NCBI RefSeq assembly: GCF_038096165.1
Contig: NZ_CP151076.1
Coordinates: 5,205,501-5,269,500 of the forward strand
Direction of reading: 5' to 3'
DNA: 64,000 nt
DNA from: Pseudomonas sp. G.S.17
GTDB lineage: Bacteria; Pseudomonadota; Gammaproteobacteria; Pseudomonadales; Pseudomonadaceae
A program made the position numbers and the translations under genes. The stretch's first letter is position 1, and each line of letters begins with the position of its first letter. Below the pieces are notes generated by a model, which had not been told where the DNA came from, searched no databases, and saw only the letters and a program-made list of their open reading frames with translations. Positions 27,405 to 35,731 of the stretch are shown in pieces.

Positions 27405-28504
27405 CCCCGGGTCATCGTGCAGTGCGGCGCCACCAGATACTTCGCCAGCACTGGCCATTGCGGACGATCACGGCCGTTTACCGGTTCAATGGACAGCGCG
27501 TAATCGCCCCACGCCGAACCGGCCGACCAATACGCCAGCGGCACGCATTTTTCTTGCAGATAGGCCAGCAAACGATCCATGGCCTGCCCCCAGCGCGGGT
27601 CGTCCGCCGGGAACCCGGCTTCACCGATCTGGCCACGCTTGCCGTTTTTCTCCAGCCATTCGACAAACGGCCGGACGCGCTTCACGGCAATGTCCGGATC
27701 GAAGCGCTGCCCGAGGACTTTCTGATAGCGCCCGCTGGCGTCTTCATCGAAATACAGATGGGCGGAATAAATCAGATTGTTGGACGGGTCTTGCAGGTCC
27801 AGTAACGCATCGTTGTGATGCGGCCAGCGTGTCGCACTGGACCAGGAGCGCCCTTCGATAATGATCGGGCGGTGCCAGTCATTGGCGCGTATGGCGAAAA
27901 TCCCCGCCTGTGCCGCCTTGGGCCAATACTGGTCGGCCTCGTCATGGGGTTCGTTCATGATGTCGTAGGCGTACAGCGCCCGAAAATCCCGCCAGCGCAT
28001 CGACACCCGGTGCAACAGATCCCGATAAGCCTTGATCGGCACGTGCTTGCTGCCCAGCACTTCATTTTCATAACGCCCGAAGTTATGCACATCAAGCGTG
28101 ACCTTGATCCCGCGCCGCTCGGCCTGGATCAGCATTTTGTCGATCAGCGACGCATAGGTTTCATCCAGCTCGCCCCCCAGCTTGAGCTGCAAACGCTCCC
28201 AGCGCATGGGGAAGCGAATCGCGCGGATGCCTCTGGCCTGCCATTTATCGAAGTAATTCTCGTCCGGAAAAAAATAGTGCGTGCCGTTTTCTCCCGGCCA
28301 GACGCCCTCGGAAAACTCCGCACCCGAGACGTTGATCAAGACCATCGGCGCTTGCCTGGCGGTTTTTTGCGCATTGGCCCCGAAAGACAGCACCAGCAGC
28401 ACGACGACGAGCAGCAATTTGCCCGTCCAGTCGATGCCGCCGGGCGTTGTCATCGATGGCTTTTCAAGCGCCGCCACCACGGCTGAGTCCAGTGAATCGA
28501 GCAT
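27401..28504 (-). CDS. glycoside hydrolase family 5 (cellulase-like) in the exopolysaccharide locus
   Basis: A 367-residue exported GH5 (beta/alpha)8 glycosidase. An N-terminal hydrophobic segment at about 26-42 (LLLVVVLLVLSF) ending at ANAQ looks like a signal peptide or anchor with a long cytoplasmic lead; an alternative start at the internal ATG (MTTPGG) would give a standard signal peptide. The catalytic acid/base Glu is in AYDIMNEPHDE and the nucleophile Glu in GQIGEAGFP; VTLDVHNFGRY and YSAHLYFD are further GH5 blocks. It probably trims or cuts the polymer made by this locus. It runs antisense to the neighbours, tail-to-tail with wzy and divergent from the GT26 gene; AAGGGGG precedes ATG 28504. 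Confidence 0.9.
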   Translation of the reverse strand: MLDSLDSAVVAALEKPSMTTPGGIDWTGKLLLVVVLLVLSFGANAQKTARQAPMVLINVSGAEFSEGVWPGENGTHYFFPDENYFDKWQARGIRAIRFPMRWERLQLKLGGELDETYASLIDKMLIQAERRGIKVTLDVHNFGRYENEVLGSKHVPIKAYRDLLHRVSMRWRDFRALYAYDIMNEPHDEADQYWPKAAQAGIFAIRANDWHRPIIIEGRSWSSATRWPHHNDALLDLQDPSNNLIYSAHLYFDEDASGRYQKVLGQRFDPDIAVKRVRPFVEWLEKNGKRGQIGEAGFPADDPRWGQAMDRLLAYLQEKCVPLAYWSAGSAWGDYALSIEPVNGRDRPQWPVLAKYLVAPHCTMTRG

Positions 28505-28606
28505 ATGAGCTGACCCCCTTGTGTTGGTGCATCCAGGCAGATGCGTCAGGCAAATCCCCTTCGGAAAATCGCGTGAGCTACGGCGATCAAGCGCGAGGAG
28601 CACCTT

Positions 28607-29374
28607 ATGAAAGTATTCGGCATCGAGTTCTATCATCGCCAGCGAAAGGATCTCGTCCGCGAACTGACCGTGCTCAGCAGCAGGTCGTTTCGCTACGTCG
28701 TGACGCCAAACGTCGACCACGTGGTGATGCTGGAACACGACAAGGATTTGCGCAGGGCCTACAGCTACGCTGCGTATCGGCTATGCGACAGCCGCGTGCT
28801 TTTCCCGCTGTTGAATCGGCTGCACGCCGACATCGCTGAGGCGATTCCCGGCAGCACGCTGACTCGGGACATGATCCAGATTGCACAGGAGCGTGGCTGG
28901 ACAGTGACGGTCATCGGCTGTGAACAGGAAGTCATTGCCACGTTGCAGCAGATGAATCCCTCGATCACCTTCCGCCACTACAACCCGCCGATGGGCTTCA
29001 TCGACGATGCCCGGGAAATCCAGCGCGCCGTTGATTTCATCAATCAACATCCGGCGCGGATGGTGGTGTTTTCAGTGGGCTCGCCGCGCCAGGAAATACT
29101 CGCGATGCGTGTGCTCCAAGGTCGCGGGGCTGTAGGGATTGGCCTGTGCGTCGGCGCGTCACTGCTGTTTCTCTCAGGAAAAGTCAGGCGAGCACCGGAA
29201 TGGATGCAACGCCTGTCACTTGAATGGCTGCATCGTTTCATTCATGAGCCACGGCGGCTGGGCAAGCGTTACGTCAGGGATGCCTACCGGATCGTTCCCG
29301 TCATCATCAAAGAGATCAGGAGCGACACAGAGAAACCTTCGAATTCAGACAACGACCCGCGAGGCCTGTCGTAG
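28607..29374 (+). CDS. WecG/TagA/CpsF-family glycosyltransferase (GT26)
   Basis: A 255-residue cytoplasmic GT26 enzyme. Signatures: RYVVTPNVDHVVML with the conserved Asn-x-Asp, LTRDMI, VTVIGCEQEV, and the family GSPRQEI motif with GVGASLLFLSGKVRRAPEWM-type block near 185-205. GT26 enzymes add a sugar (often ManNAcA, ManNAc or GlcA) to a lipid-linked sugar. Start ATG 28607 follows GAGGAG. It is the last gene of the locus and divergent from the GH5 gene, with a 102-bp gap for both promoters. Confidence 0.93.
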   Translation: MKVFGIEFYHRQRKDLVRELTVLSSRSFRYVVTPNVDHVVMLEHDKDLRRAYSYAAYRLCDSRVLFPLLNRLHADIAEAIPGSTLTRDMIQIAQERGWTVTVIGCEQEVIATLQQMNPSITFRHYNPPMGFIDDAREIQRAVDFINQHPARMVVFSVGSPRQEILAMRVLQGRGAVGIGLCVGASLLFLSGKVRRAPEWMQRLSLEWLHRFIHEPRRLGKRYVRDAYRIVPVIIKEIRSDTEKPSNSDNDPRGLS

Positions 29375-29586
29375 AGCGCTGGCGCGCTGACTGCGTGAAA
29401 AGACCTGAAGCCAGTGTAGCCACAGATGGTTGTTTTGCAGGCCATGTAAGGCTCTGCTGACAAGTGGTTCTCGCTTCGTGGAGGAACAAGCGGACAGCGG
29501 CGACGAGCGGTGCTGTACTTACACGAATTTGTACTAAGTTCTACCGAAGACGTGCGCAGGTATTACGCCTTACTGGGGTCGCGGCA

Positions 29587-29880
29587 ATGAACGACAACCT
29601 GGATGAATCGCTGAAAACCCAACGACGACTTGAACTCCATATGGCATTGGAGGAGTTGGGGCAACCCGACGAAGTGTCGACCCGCATCTTCCGCATCGGC
29701 ATCTTTTGCGGACGCTTGCTGGAGCTTCAGCGTACCGGCGTATTCACCTTCGCCGAATACCAGGAATGGGCAAGCAATGCCTGTAGAGCGTTGGCCAATG
29801 GAGAATCGGCCGACCTGTCATTGCAGCTGGCCGAATGCATCTGGCTCCCCACCAACGAGACGTCATCTTCCAACAACTGA
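29587..29880 (+). CDS. small hypothetical protein
   Basis: A 97-residue acidic protein without signal or membrane segment, predicted mainly helical (RLELHMALEELGQPDE, GRLLELQRTGVFTFAEYQEWA). No family was recognised. Start ATG 29587 has GGGG eight bases upstream; the frame is open upstream to 29464 but that part looks random. It lies between the exopolysaccharide locus and tRNA-Thr, 50 bp before another small unknown gene, and the two may form an operon ending at the terminator at 30252. Confidence 0.6.
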   Translation: MNDNLDESLKTQRRLELHMALEELGQPDEVSTRIFRIGIFCGRLLELQRTGVFTFAEYQEWASNACRALANGESADLSLQLAECIWLPTNETSSSNN

Positions 29881-29930
29881 ACAGAACTGGTCTTACGTGC
29901 AGTCGGCCACGCCTGATAACGGACACCGCC

Positions 29931-30203
29931 ATGACTGCCAACTTCGTCTTCGACCCTGCTGCCACCTACGACGTAAAAGACCCCGATCAGAAAAACCCCG
30001 TCTGGCGTATCCAGGACCGGCGGGTCTATGCCTACCTCGAACACGACCCGCGCCGCGACTGGAGCGGCGACATCGGCATCCTCGTCCTCTGCCCACCCCG
30101 GCGACTGGTCGACCATGAAGGCCACGACATGGCTTTTATCGACGGACCGGACGTCCGTTGCGTCGATGGCCGGCATCTTGGGCTTTATCAGGTGAATGTT
30201 TGA
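29931..30203 (+). CDS. small hypothetical protein
   Basis: A 90-residue protein, probably beta-rich (FVFDPAATYDVKD, VWRIQDRRVYAYLEHD, GDIGILVLCPPRRLVDHEG). No recognised domain and no export signal. The start is set at ATG 29931; the ribosome site is weak (GGACACC), so an upstream start cannot be excluded. The next feature on its strand is the terminator at 30252-30281. Confidence 0.55.
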   Translation: MTANFVFDPAATYDVKDPDQKNPVWRIQDRRVYAYLEHDPRRDWSGDIGILVLCPPRRLVDHEGHDMAFIDGPDVRCVDGRHLGLYQVNV

Positions 30204-30251
30204 CGAGGAGGTTGTAGTGGACGTGATGCGTGATTGACGACCGCTATAACG

Positions 30252-30281
30252 CGAAAAGCCCCGCATGTGCGGGGCTTTTCG
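30252..30281. terminator. bidirectional intrinsic terminator
   Basis: CGAAAAGCCCCGCATGTGCGGGGCTTTTCG: a strong GC stem flanked by A and T runs on both sides. On the plus strand it ends the small hypothetical genes; on the minus strand it lies downstream of tRNA-Thr. Confidence 0.85.
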
Positions 30282-30331
30282 TTTGCGGCGGTGTAGGTAG
30301 GTGAAGCGTGAAACGGTGTAAATCGTGAAGC

Positions 30332-30408
30332 TGGTGCCGAAAACAGGAATCGAACCTGCGACCTTCGCGTTACGAGTGCGCTGCTCTACCGGGCTGAGCT
30401 ATTTCGGC
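30332..30408 (-). tRNA. tRNA-Thr (CGT anticodon)
   Basis: 77 nt including an encoded CCA. Minus-strand sequence begins GCCGAAATAGCTCAG, pairing GCCGAAA with TTTCGGC; the anticodon loop CTCGTAA gives CGT (Thr, codon ACG); the T arm contains GGTTCGATTCC. It sits 56 bp downstream of pilA on the same strand, the same neighbour as in P. aeruginosa, where accessory pilin genes are often inserted between the two; none are here. Confidence 0.95.
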
Positions 30409-30464
30409 TTCAGAGGGGTAAAGCTAGCATCGCTGTTCATCAGGTCAACGAACAGTCCTCACCA

Positions 30465-30872
30465 TTACTTACAGGAAGCAGGCATCCAGTTTGCTGGTGT
30501 GCCGACGCATGTCCAAGAGGCAATAGCGTTGGCGTTGGTTGCCGCTACTGTCGGAGTCAACGTAACCTTTACCGCTGCGGCGTTGATAGTGCCGTCTACT
30601 ACGATTGCACCGGTTGCTGCATCCACTGCAAGTGTTGTCGCATAGGTTGTCGGTACAAAATCAGTACCACAAGCAGCAAGGCCGGTGAAACCGTTGGTAG
30701 ACACAGCCTCAGTTACGCAAGTGCGCGCACCGCTCGCAGCAAGGATCAGCTCTGACGCTTTAGCGCGAGCGGTGTAGTCCTGATAAGCGGGCAACGCAAT
30801 CGCTGCCAAAATCCCGATAATCGCAATCACGATCATCAGTTCGATAAGGGTAAAGCCTTTTTGTGCCTTCAT
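30465..30872 (-). CDS. pilA: type IV major pilin
   Basis: A 135-residue type IVa pilin. A short leader MKAQKG is cleaved by PilD before Phe ([19 protein letters not shown]), with the conserved Glu5 of the mature protein; a hydrophobic helix follows, then a globular domain with a C-terminal disulfide loop between the Cys of SWTCVGT and the Cys of PASCK at the end. A further Cys pair (ARTCVTE, LAACGTD) may form a second disulfide. It ends in Lys, not Ser. It is divergent from pilBCD, with a sigma-54-type promoter upstream. Compared with ~150 residues in relatives it is slightly short but complete. Confidence 0.97.
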   Translation of the reverse strand: MKAQKGFTLIELMIVIAIIGILAAIALPAYQDYTARAKASELILAASGARTCVTEAVSTNGFTGLAACGTDFVPTTYATTLAVDAATGAIVVDGTINAAAVKVTLTPTVAATNANAIASWTCVGTPANWMPASCK

Positions 30873-30918
30873 GGGTACTGCTCCGCTGCGTCAATAAGAT
30901 GTTGCCTGCAGCGATAAA

Positions 30919-30935
30919 AGCATAGGTCGTGCCAA
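30919..30935 (-). promoter_or_regulatory. sigma-54 (RpoN) promoter of pilA
   Basis: On the minus strand TTGGCACGACCTATGCT: a -24 TGGCACG and a -12 ATGCT with the correct four-base spacer, differing from the consensus TGGCACG-N4-TTGCW in one position. It is about 47 bp upstream of the pilA start. PilS-PilR, the normal activator pair for this promoter type, are encoded at 48697-51632. Confidence 0.85.
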
Positions 30936-31096
30936 CAAAATTTTTACACCATCTATTGCTCGCTTCGCGTCAATAGCAGTGTTTTCAGCGTGAGCTTCCA
31001 CGCACAAACTGACAAATTACGTCACATTGCCTCACATCATTGGCAGCAACGCCTGACTACGCTATAAACCACGCACTGTCTGTGTCTGGTGGTTTT

Positions 31097-32794
31097 ATGA
31101 GTGATGTCGTCCTCACCGGTTTGGCCAAACAATTGGTTGTCGCCGAGCTTCTGAATGAAAAAGCTGCGCAGCAGGCGTTTCAGCAAGCGCGCCGTGACAA
31201 GGTTTCCTTGGTCAGTTATCTGGTCCAGAACAAGCTGGTCAAGGCGCTTGTCCTCGCAGAAATGGCGTCCGATCAATTTGGTATCCCGTTTTTTGACCTG
31301 AGAAGCCTGGACAAGGACAGCCAGCCCAAAGGCTTGGTCAGCGAAAAACTCATTCGCCAGCATCAGGCCCTGCCTTTGTGGCGACGTGGCAACAAATTGT
31401 TCGTCGGAATTTCTGACCCCTCCAATCATCAAGCCATCACTGATATTCAATTCAATACCGGGCTCACTACCGAGGCCATTCTGGTCGAGGACGATAAGCT
31501 CAGCGACGCTATCGAGAAGTTTTTCGATTCCAATAGCGGGATGGGCGATCTGGCAGATGTCGACCTCGGCCTGGAAATCGAAACAGTTGATGACAGTAAA
31601 GAAAGCACTCTGTCCACCAAGGGCGATGCGGACGATGCGCCAGTGGTGCGGTTCGTCAACAAAATGTTGCTGGATGCCATCCGCCTCGGTTCATCTGACT
31701 TGCACTTTGAACCCTACGAAAAAATGTTCCGGGTGCGTTTGCGTACCGATGGCATCCTGCACGAAGTCGCCAGGCCGCCGATTCATCTCGCCAGCCGCAT
31801 CGCTGCGCGCCTGAAGGTTATGGCTAGCCTGGATATTTCCGAACGACGCAAGCCTCAGGACGGGCGGATCAAGCTGCGCATCTCGAAAACCAAAGCGATT
31901 GATTTCCGGGTCAATACCCTGCCGACGTTGTGGGGCGAAAAGATCGTAATGCGGATTCTTGATCCTACCAGTGCGCAGATGGGTATCGACGCGTTGGGTT
32001 ATGAACCAGATCAAAAAGAACTGTATCTGGAAGCATTGCGCCAGCCTCAGGGCATGATCCTCGTTACCGGCCCCACCGGTTCGGGTAAGACCGTATCGCT
32101 GTATACCGGCTTGAATATTCTCAACACCGTGGACATCAATATTTCCACGGCCGAAGACCCGGTCGAGATCAACCTTGAAGGCATAAACCAGGTCAACGTC
32201 AATCCGCGTCAAGGAATGGACTTTTCCCAAGCGCTGCGGGCCTTCCTGCGTCAGGATCCTGACGTGATCATGGTCGGCGAGATTCGTGACCTTGAAACCG
32301 CTGAAATTGCCATCAAGGCTTCGCAGACCGGTCACCTGGTATTGTCGACCCTGCACACCAACAGTGCTGCGGAAACGCTGACTCGCTTGCACCATATGGG
32401 CGTTGCGGCATTTAACATTGCCACGGCTATTAACCTGATCATTGCCCAGCGGTTGGCGCGCAAGTTGTGTCCGCATTGCAAGAAAGAAGCGGATATCCCC
32501 CGGGAAACCCTGATAAAGGAAGGTTTCCCGGTAGACCAGATTGGCAAATTCAAGATTTACGCGCCGGTTGGGTGTGATTTATGCAACGGCGGTTACAAAG
32601 GCCGCGTCGGGATCTATGAGGTGGTCAAGAAAACCCCGGCGCTGGAACGGATCATCATGGAAGAAGGCAACTCCCTGGATATTTCCATCCAGATGCGCAA
32701 AGACGGCTTCAATGACCTGCGCACATCGGGCCTGAGGAAGGCCATGCAAGGCATAACCAGCCTCGAAGAAGTCAACCGCGTGACCAAGGACTGA
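31097..32794 (+). CDS. pilB: type IV pilus assembly ATPase PilB
   Basis: A 565-residue hexameric extension ATPase. N-terminal MshEN-type region (about 1-170), then a PAS-like N2 domain and a RecA-like core with Walker A GPTGSGKT (about 325-332), an Asp box and Walker B (DPDVIMVGEIRD), a His box (STLHTNSA), and a C-terminal tetracysteine zinc site (CPHCK ... CDLCNGG). ATG 31097 (MSDVVLTGLAKQ) is chosen because it gives the family length; the 19 codons upstream lack conservation-like character. First gene of pilBCD. Confidence 0.97.
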   Translation: MSDVVLTGLAKQLVVAELLNEKAAQQAFQQARRDKVSLVSYLVQNKLVKALVLAEMASDQFGIPFFDLRSLDKDSQPKGLVSEKLIRQHQALPLWRRGNKLFVGISDPSNHQAITDIQFNTGLTTEAILVEDDKLSDAIEKFFDSNSGMGDLADVDLGLEIETVDDSKESTLSTKGDADDAPVVRFVNKMLLDAIRLGSSDLHFEPYEKMFRVRLRTDGILHEVARPPIHLASRIAARLKVMASLDISERRKPQDGRIKLRISKTKAIDFRVNTLPTLWGEKIVMRILDPTSAQMGIDALGYEPDQKELYLEALRQPQGMILVTGPTGSGKTVSLYTGLNILNTVDINISTAEDPVEINLEGINQVNVNPRQGMDFSQALRAFLRQDPDVIMVGEIRDLETAEIAIKASQTGHLVLSTLHTNSAAETLTRLHHMGVAAFNIATAINLIIAQRLARKLCPHCKKEADIPRETLIKEGFPVDQIGKFKIYAPVGCDLCNGGYKGRVGIYEVVKKTPALERIIMEEGNSLDISIQMRKDGFNDLRTSGLRKAMQGITSLEEVNRVTKD

Positions 32795-32796
32795 CC

Positions 32797-34014
32797 ATGG
32801 CCAGCAAAGCAGTAAAAGTCGGCACGTACACATGGGAAGGCACGGACAAGAAAGGCACGAAAATGACCGGCGAACTGACCGGGCATAATGTTGCCTTGAT
32901 TAAAGCGCAGTTGCGCAAACAAGGTATCAACCCGTTAAAAGTTCGCAAAAAATCCGTCTCGATCTTTGGCGAGGGGAAAAAAATAAAACCGTTGGACATC
33001 GCTTTTTTCTCACGGCAAATGGCGACGATGATGAAGGCCGGCGTGCCGTTGCTCCAGTCCTTCGACATCATCATTGAAGGCGCCGACAATCCGAACATGC
33101 GCAAGTTGATCAACGACGTCAAACAGGAAGTTGCTGCTGGCAATAGCTTCGCCACCGCGCTGAGGCAAAAGCCGCAATATTTCGATGAGTTGTATTGCAG
33201 CCTTGTAGATGCAGGTGAGCAGGCTGGTGCCTTGGAAACCCTGCTGGACCGAGTCGCTACTTATAAAGAAAAGACCGAAGCACTCAAGGCTAAGATCAAG
33301 AAAGCAATGACCTATCCGACTGCCGTATTGGTTGTTGCATTCATTGTTTCCGGTATCCTTCTGATTAAAGTTGTGCCGCAGTTTCAATCTGTGTTCTCGA
33401 GTTTTGGAGCAGAGTTACCAGCGTTTACCCAAATGGTCGTCAGCCTTTCCAATGTTGTTCAGGAATGGTGGCTAATAATTCTAGGCTTGATGGTTGCAGC
33501 TTTCTTTCTATTCAAACGCGGCTACAAGCAATCGGTAAAACTACGCGACAGTATTGATCGTGGATTGCTGAAAGTACCAGTAATCGGGCCTCTGCTCTTC
33601 AAGTCTGCAGTTGCCCGTTTTGCGCGGACCCTTGCGACTACATTCGCTGCGGGCGTGCCGCTGGTAGAAGCACTGGACTCCGTGGCGGGCGCAACGGGTA
33701 ATGTTGTATTCCGGAATGCTGTATTGAAAGTCCGCCAAGACGTTTCGACAGGTATGCAGCTCAACTTTTCAATGCGTTCCGTCGGCGTGTTCCCCAGCCT
33801 GGCGATACAAATGACCGCGATCGGTGAAGAGTCCGGTGCGCTGGATAACATGCTCGATAAGGTTGCCACTTACTATGAAGAGGAGGTGGATAACATGGTA
33901 GACAGCCTGACCAGCCTGATGGAACCCATGATAATGGCGGTCCTTGGGATCATAGTCGGCGGCCTGGTTATCGCCATGTACTTGCCTATCTTCCAGCTCG
34001 GAAACGTCGTCTAA
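32797..34014 (+). CDS. pilC: type IV pilus inner-membrane platform protein PilC
   Basis: A 405-residue GspF/PilC-type polytopic protein with two homologous cytoplasmic halves (FFSRQMATMMKAGVPLLQ and RFARTLATTFAAGVPLVEAL) and membrane spans near 175-195, 220-245 and 375-400. It couples PilB motion to pilin extraction. It starts three bases after the pilB stop and ends three bases before the pilD start. Confidence 0.97.
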   Translation: MASKAVKVGTYTWEGTDKKGTKMTGELTGHNVALIKAQLRKQGINPLKVRKKSVSIFGEGKKIKPLDIAFFSRQMATMMKAGVPLLQSFDIIIEGADNPNMRKLINDVKQEVAAGNSFATALRQKPQYFDELYCSLVDAGEQAGALETLLDRVATYKEKTEALKAKIKKAMTYPTAVLVVAFIVSGILLIKVVPQFQSVFSSFGAELPAFTQMVVSLSNVVQEWWLIILGLMVAAFFLFKRGYKQSVKLRDSIDRGLLKVPVIGPLLFKSAVARFARTLATTFAAGVPLVEALDSVAGATGNVVFRNAVLKVRQDVSTGMQLNFSMRSVGVFPSLAIQMTAIGEESGALDNMLDKVATYYEEEVDNMVDSLTSLMEPMIMAVLGIIVGGLVIAMYLPIFQLGNVV

Positions 34015-34016
34015 AC

Positions 34017-34889
34017 ATGTCCCTCCTCGACTTCCTGGCCACCGCCCCCCTCGCCTTCATCCTATCCACACTCATACTGGGCCTTTTAATCGGCAGCTTC
34101 CTCAACGTCCTGATCTACCGCCTGCCGAAAATGATGGAGCTGGACTGGAAAGCGCAGTCCCGGGAAATGCTGGGTCTTCCCGCTGAGCCTGCGGGCGAAA
34201 CGTTCAACCTGATCCTGCCGCATTCGCGCTGCCCGCATTGCGCGCATCAGATTCGCCCTTGGGAAAACCTGCCGGTGCTGAGTTATCTGTTGCTCGGCGG
34301 CAAGTGTTCGAGCTGCAAGGCGCCGATCAGCAAGCGTTACCCGTTGGTGGAGCTGGCGTGCGGTGTGTTGTCGGCATTTATCGCCTGGCATTTCGGCTTT
34401 GGCTGGCAGGCCGGGGCGATGCTGGTGTTGACCTGGGGCTTGCTGGCGATGAGCCTGATCGATGCCGACCATCAGTTGCTGCCGGATGCGCTGGTCATGC
34501 CGTTGCTGTGGCTGGGGCTGATCGTCAACTCGTTCGGGTTGTTCACCAGCCTGGGCGATGCGCTGTGGGGCGCGGTGGCGGGTTATCTGACGCTGTGGTC
34601 GGTGTTCTGGCTGTTCAAATTGGTCACCGGCAAGGAAGGCATGGGCCAGGGCGATTTCAAACTGCTGGCCATGCTCGGCGCCTGGGGCGGCTGGCAGATT
34701 TTGCCGCTGACCATCCTTTTGTCCTCGCTGGTGGGCGCGATTCTGGGCCTGATCATGCTGCGTATGCGCAACGTAGCGACCAGCACGCCGATCCCTTTTG
34801 GTCCTTATCTGGCCATCGCAGGCTGGATCGCTTTGCTCTGGGGTGGTCAAATAACCGCCTCTTATTTGCAGTTTGCCGGTTTCAAATGA
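34017..34889 (+). CDS. pilD: prepilin peptidase / N-methyltransferase PilD
   Basis: A 290-residue inner-membrane aspartic peptidase that cleaves and N-methylates PilA, the minor pilins and type II secretion pseudopilins. The cytoplasmic loop has a zinc-type double CxxC (Cys72/75 and Cys97/100), and the two catalytic aspartates are Asp149 ([12 protein letters not shown]) and Asp213 (GQGDFKLL). About eight membrane segments. Its stop overlaps the coaE start (ATGA). Confidence 0.97.
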   Translation: MSLLDFLATAPLAFILSTLILGLLIGSFLNVLIYRLPKMMELDWKAQSREMLGLPAEPAGETFNLILPHSRCPHCAHQIRPWENLPVLSYLLLGGKCSSCKAPISKRYPLVELACGVLSAFIAWHFGFGWQAGAMLVLTWGLLAMSLIDADHQLLPDALVMPLLWLGLIVNSFGLFTSLGDALWGAVAGYLTLWSVFWLFKLVTGKEGMGQGDFKLLAMLGAWGGWQILPLTILLSSLVGAILGLIMLRMRNVATSTPIPFGPYLAIAGWIALLWGGQITASYLQFAGFK

Positions 34890-35509
34890 CCAACAGCGTG
34901 ATCAAACCCTGGATTCTCGGCCTTACCGGCGGCATCGGTAGCGGCAAAAGCGCGGCAGCGCAGTGTTTTATCGGCCTTGGCGTTCACGTGGTGGACGCCG
35001 ATCACGCCGCGCGCTGGGTGGTCGAGCCGGGCCGGCCTGCTCTGGTTAAAATCGCCGAGCATTTCGGCCCCAGCGTGTTGCAAGCCGACGGCACCCTCAA
35101 TCGCAGCGCCCTGCGCGGTTTGATCTTCGAAGACGCCGAGCAGCGACGCTGGCTGGAAGCCCTGCTGCATCCGCTGATTGCCGAGGAAATTCAGCGCGAT
35201 CTGGCCAGTGCAACGTCGCCCTACGCGATTCTGGTTTCGCCGCTGTTGATCGAGTCAGGCCAGTACAAGCTGACCCAGCGCGTGCTGGTGATCGACGCGC
35301 CGCAACAGCTGCAAGTGCAGCGCACGATGTTGCGCGACAGTTCCAGCGAGGAGCAGGTCCAGGCGATTCTCAAGGTGCAGGCCAATCGTGAAGAGCGGCT
35401 GAAACATGCCGACGAGGTGTTGATCAACGACCGCGATCACGCCTGGCTGCAAAGCGAAGTCGAGCGGCTGCATCATTTCTATTTAACGTTGTCTGGAGGC
35501 CAGTCATGA
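34886..35509 (+). CDS. coaE: dephospho-CoA kinase
   Basis: A 207-residue P-loop kinase performing the last step of coenzyme A synthesis. Walker [15 protein letters not shown] at about 10-23, [14 protein letters not shown] and the lid/adenine regions ([18 protein letters not shown]) are present. ATG 34886 overlaps the pilD stop by four bases, so the longer in-frame extension upstream (inside pilD) is not used. Overlaps yacG by four bases. Confidence 0.96.
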   Translation: MTNSVIKPWILGLTGGIGSGKSAAAQCFIGLGVHVVDADHAARWVVEPGRPALVKIAEHFGPSVLQADGTLNRSALRGLIFEDAEQRRWLEALLHPLIAEEIQRDLASATSPYAILVSPLLIESGQYKLTQRVLVIDAPQQLQVQRTMLRDSSSEEQVQAILKVQANREERLKHADEVLINDRDHAWLQSEVERLHHFYLTLSGGQS

Positions 35510-35709
35510 GCCAAGCAAAAACCGTCGATTGCCCAACCTGCGGCGCACCTGTGGAATGGAGCGCCGCCAGCCCTTCCCGGCCGTTCTGTTCCGAGCGCTG
35601 CAAGCTGATCGACCTGGGCGCCTGGGCGTCGGAAGAACATGCGATCCCGGTCAGCCCGGATGCCGAAGACGAACTGTTTTCCGGTGATTTCCCCGAACGC
35701 GGCCATTGA
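35506..35709 (+). CDS. yacG: DNA gyrase inhibitor YacG
   Basis: A 67-residue zinc protein with CPTCGAP and FCSERCK giving the four Cys ligands; in E. coli it binds GyrB and blocks DNA binding. The conserved [14 protein letters not shown] stretch is intact and the acidic C-terminus is typical. ATGA overlap with coaE. Confidence 0.95.
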   Translation: MSQAKTVDCPTCGAPVEWSAASPSRPFCSERCKLIDLGAWASEEHAIPVSPDAEDELFSGDFPERGH

Positions 35710-35731
35710 TCAAAGCGGCACCGAGCACCGC

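Noticed and set aside
30332..30464. Prophage or island attachment site at tRNA-Thr
   Set aside because: No integrase and no repeated tRNA 3' end were seen in the window, so there is no evidence of site-specific integration here.
30325..30645. Open frame across tRNA-Thr into pilA
   Set aside because: It reads through a complete tRNA gene and antisense to pilA.
34238..34885. N-terminal extension of coaE inside pilD
   Set aside because: CoaE has its own ATG at 34886 in a standard ATGA overlap; the extension is pilD read in another frame.
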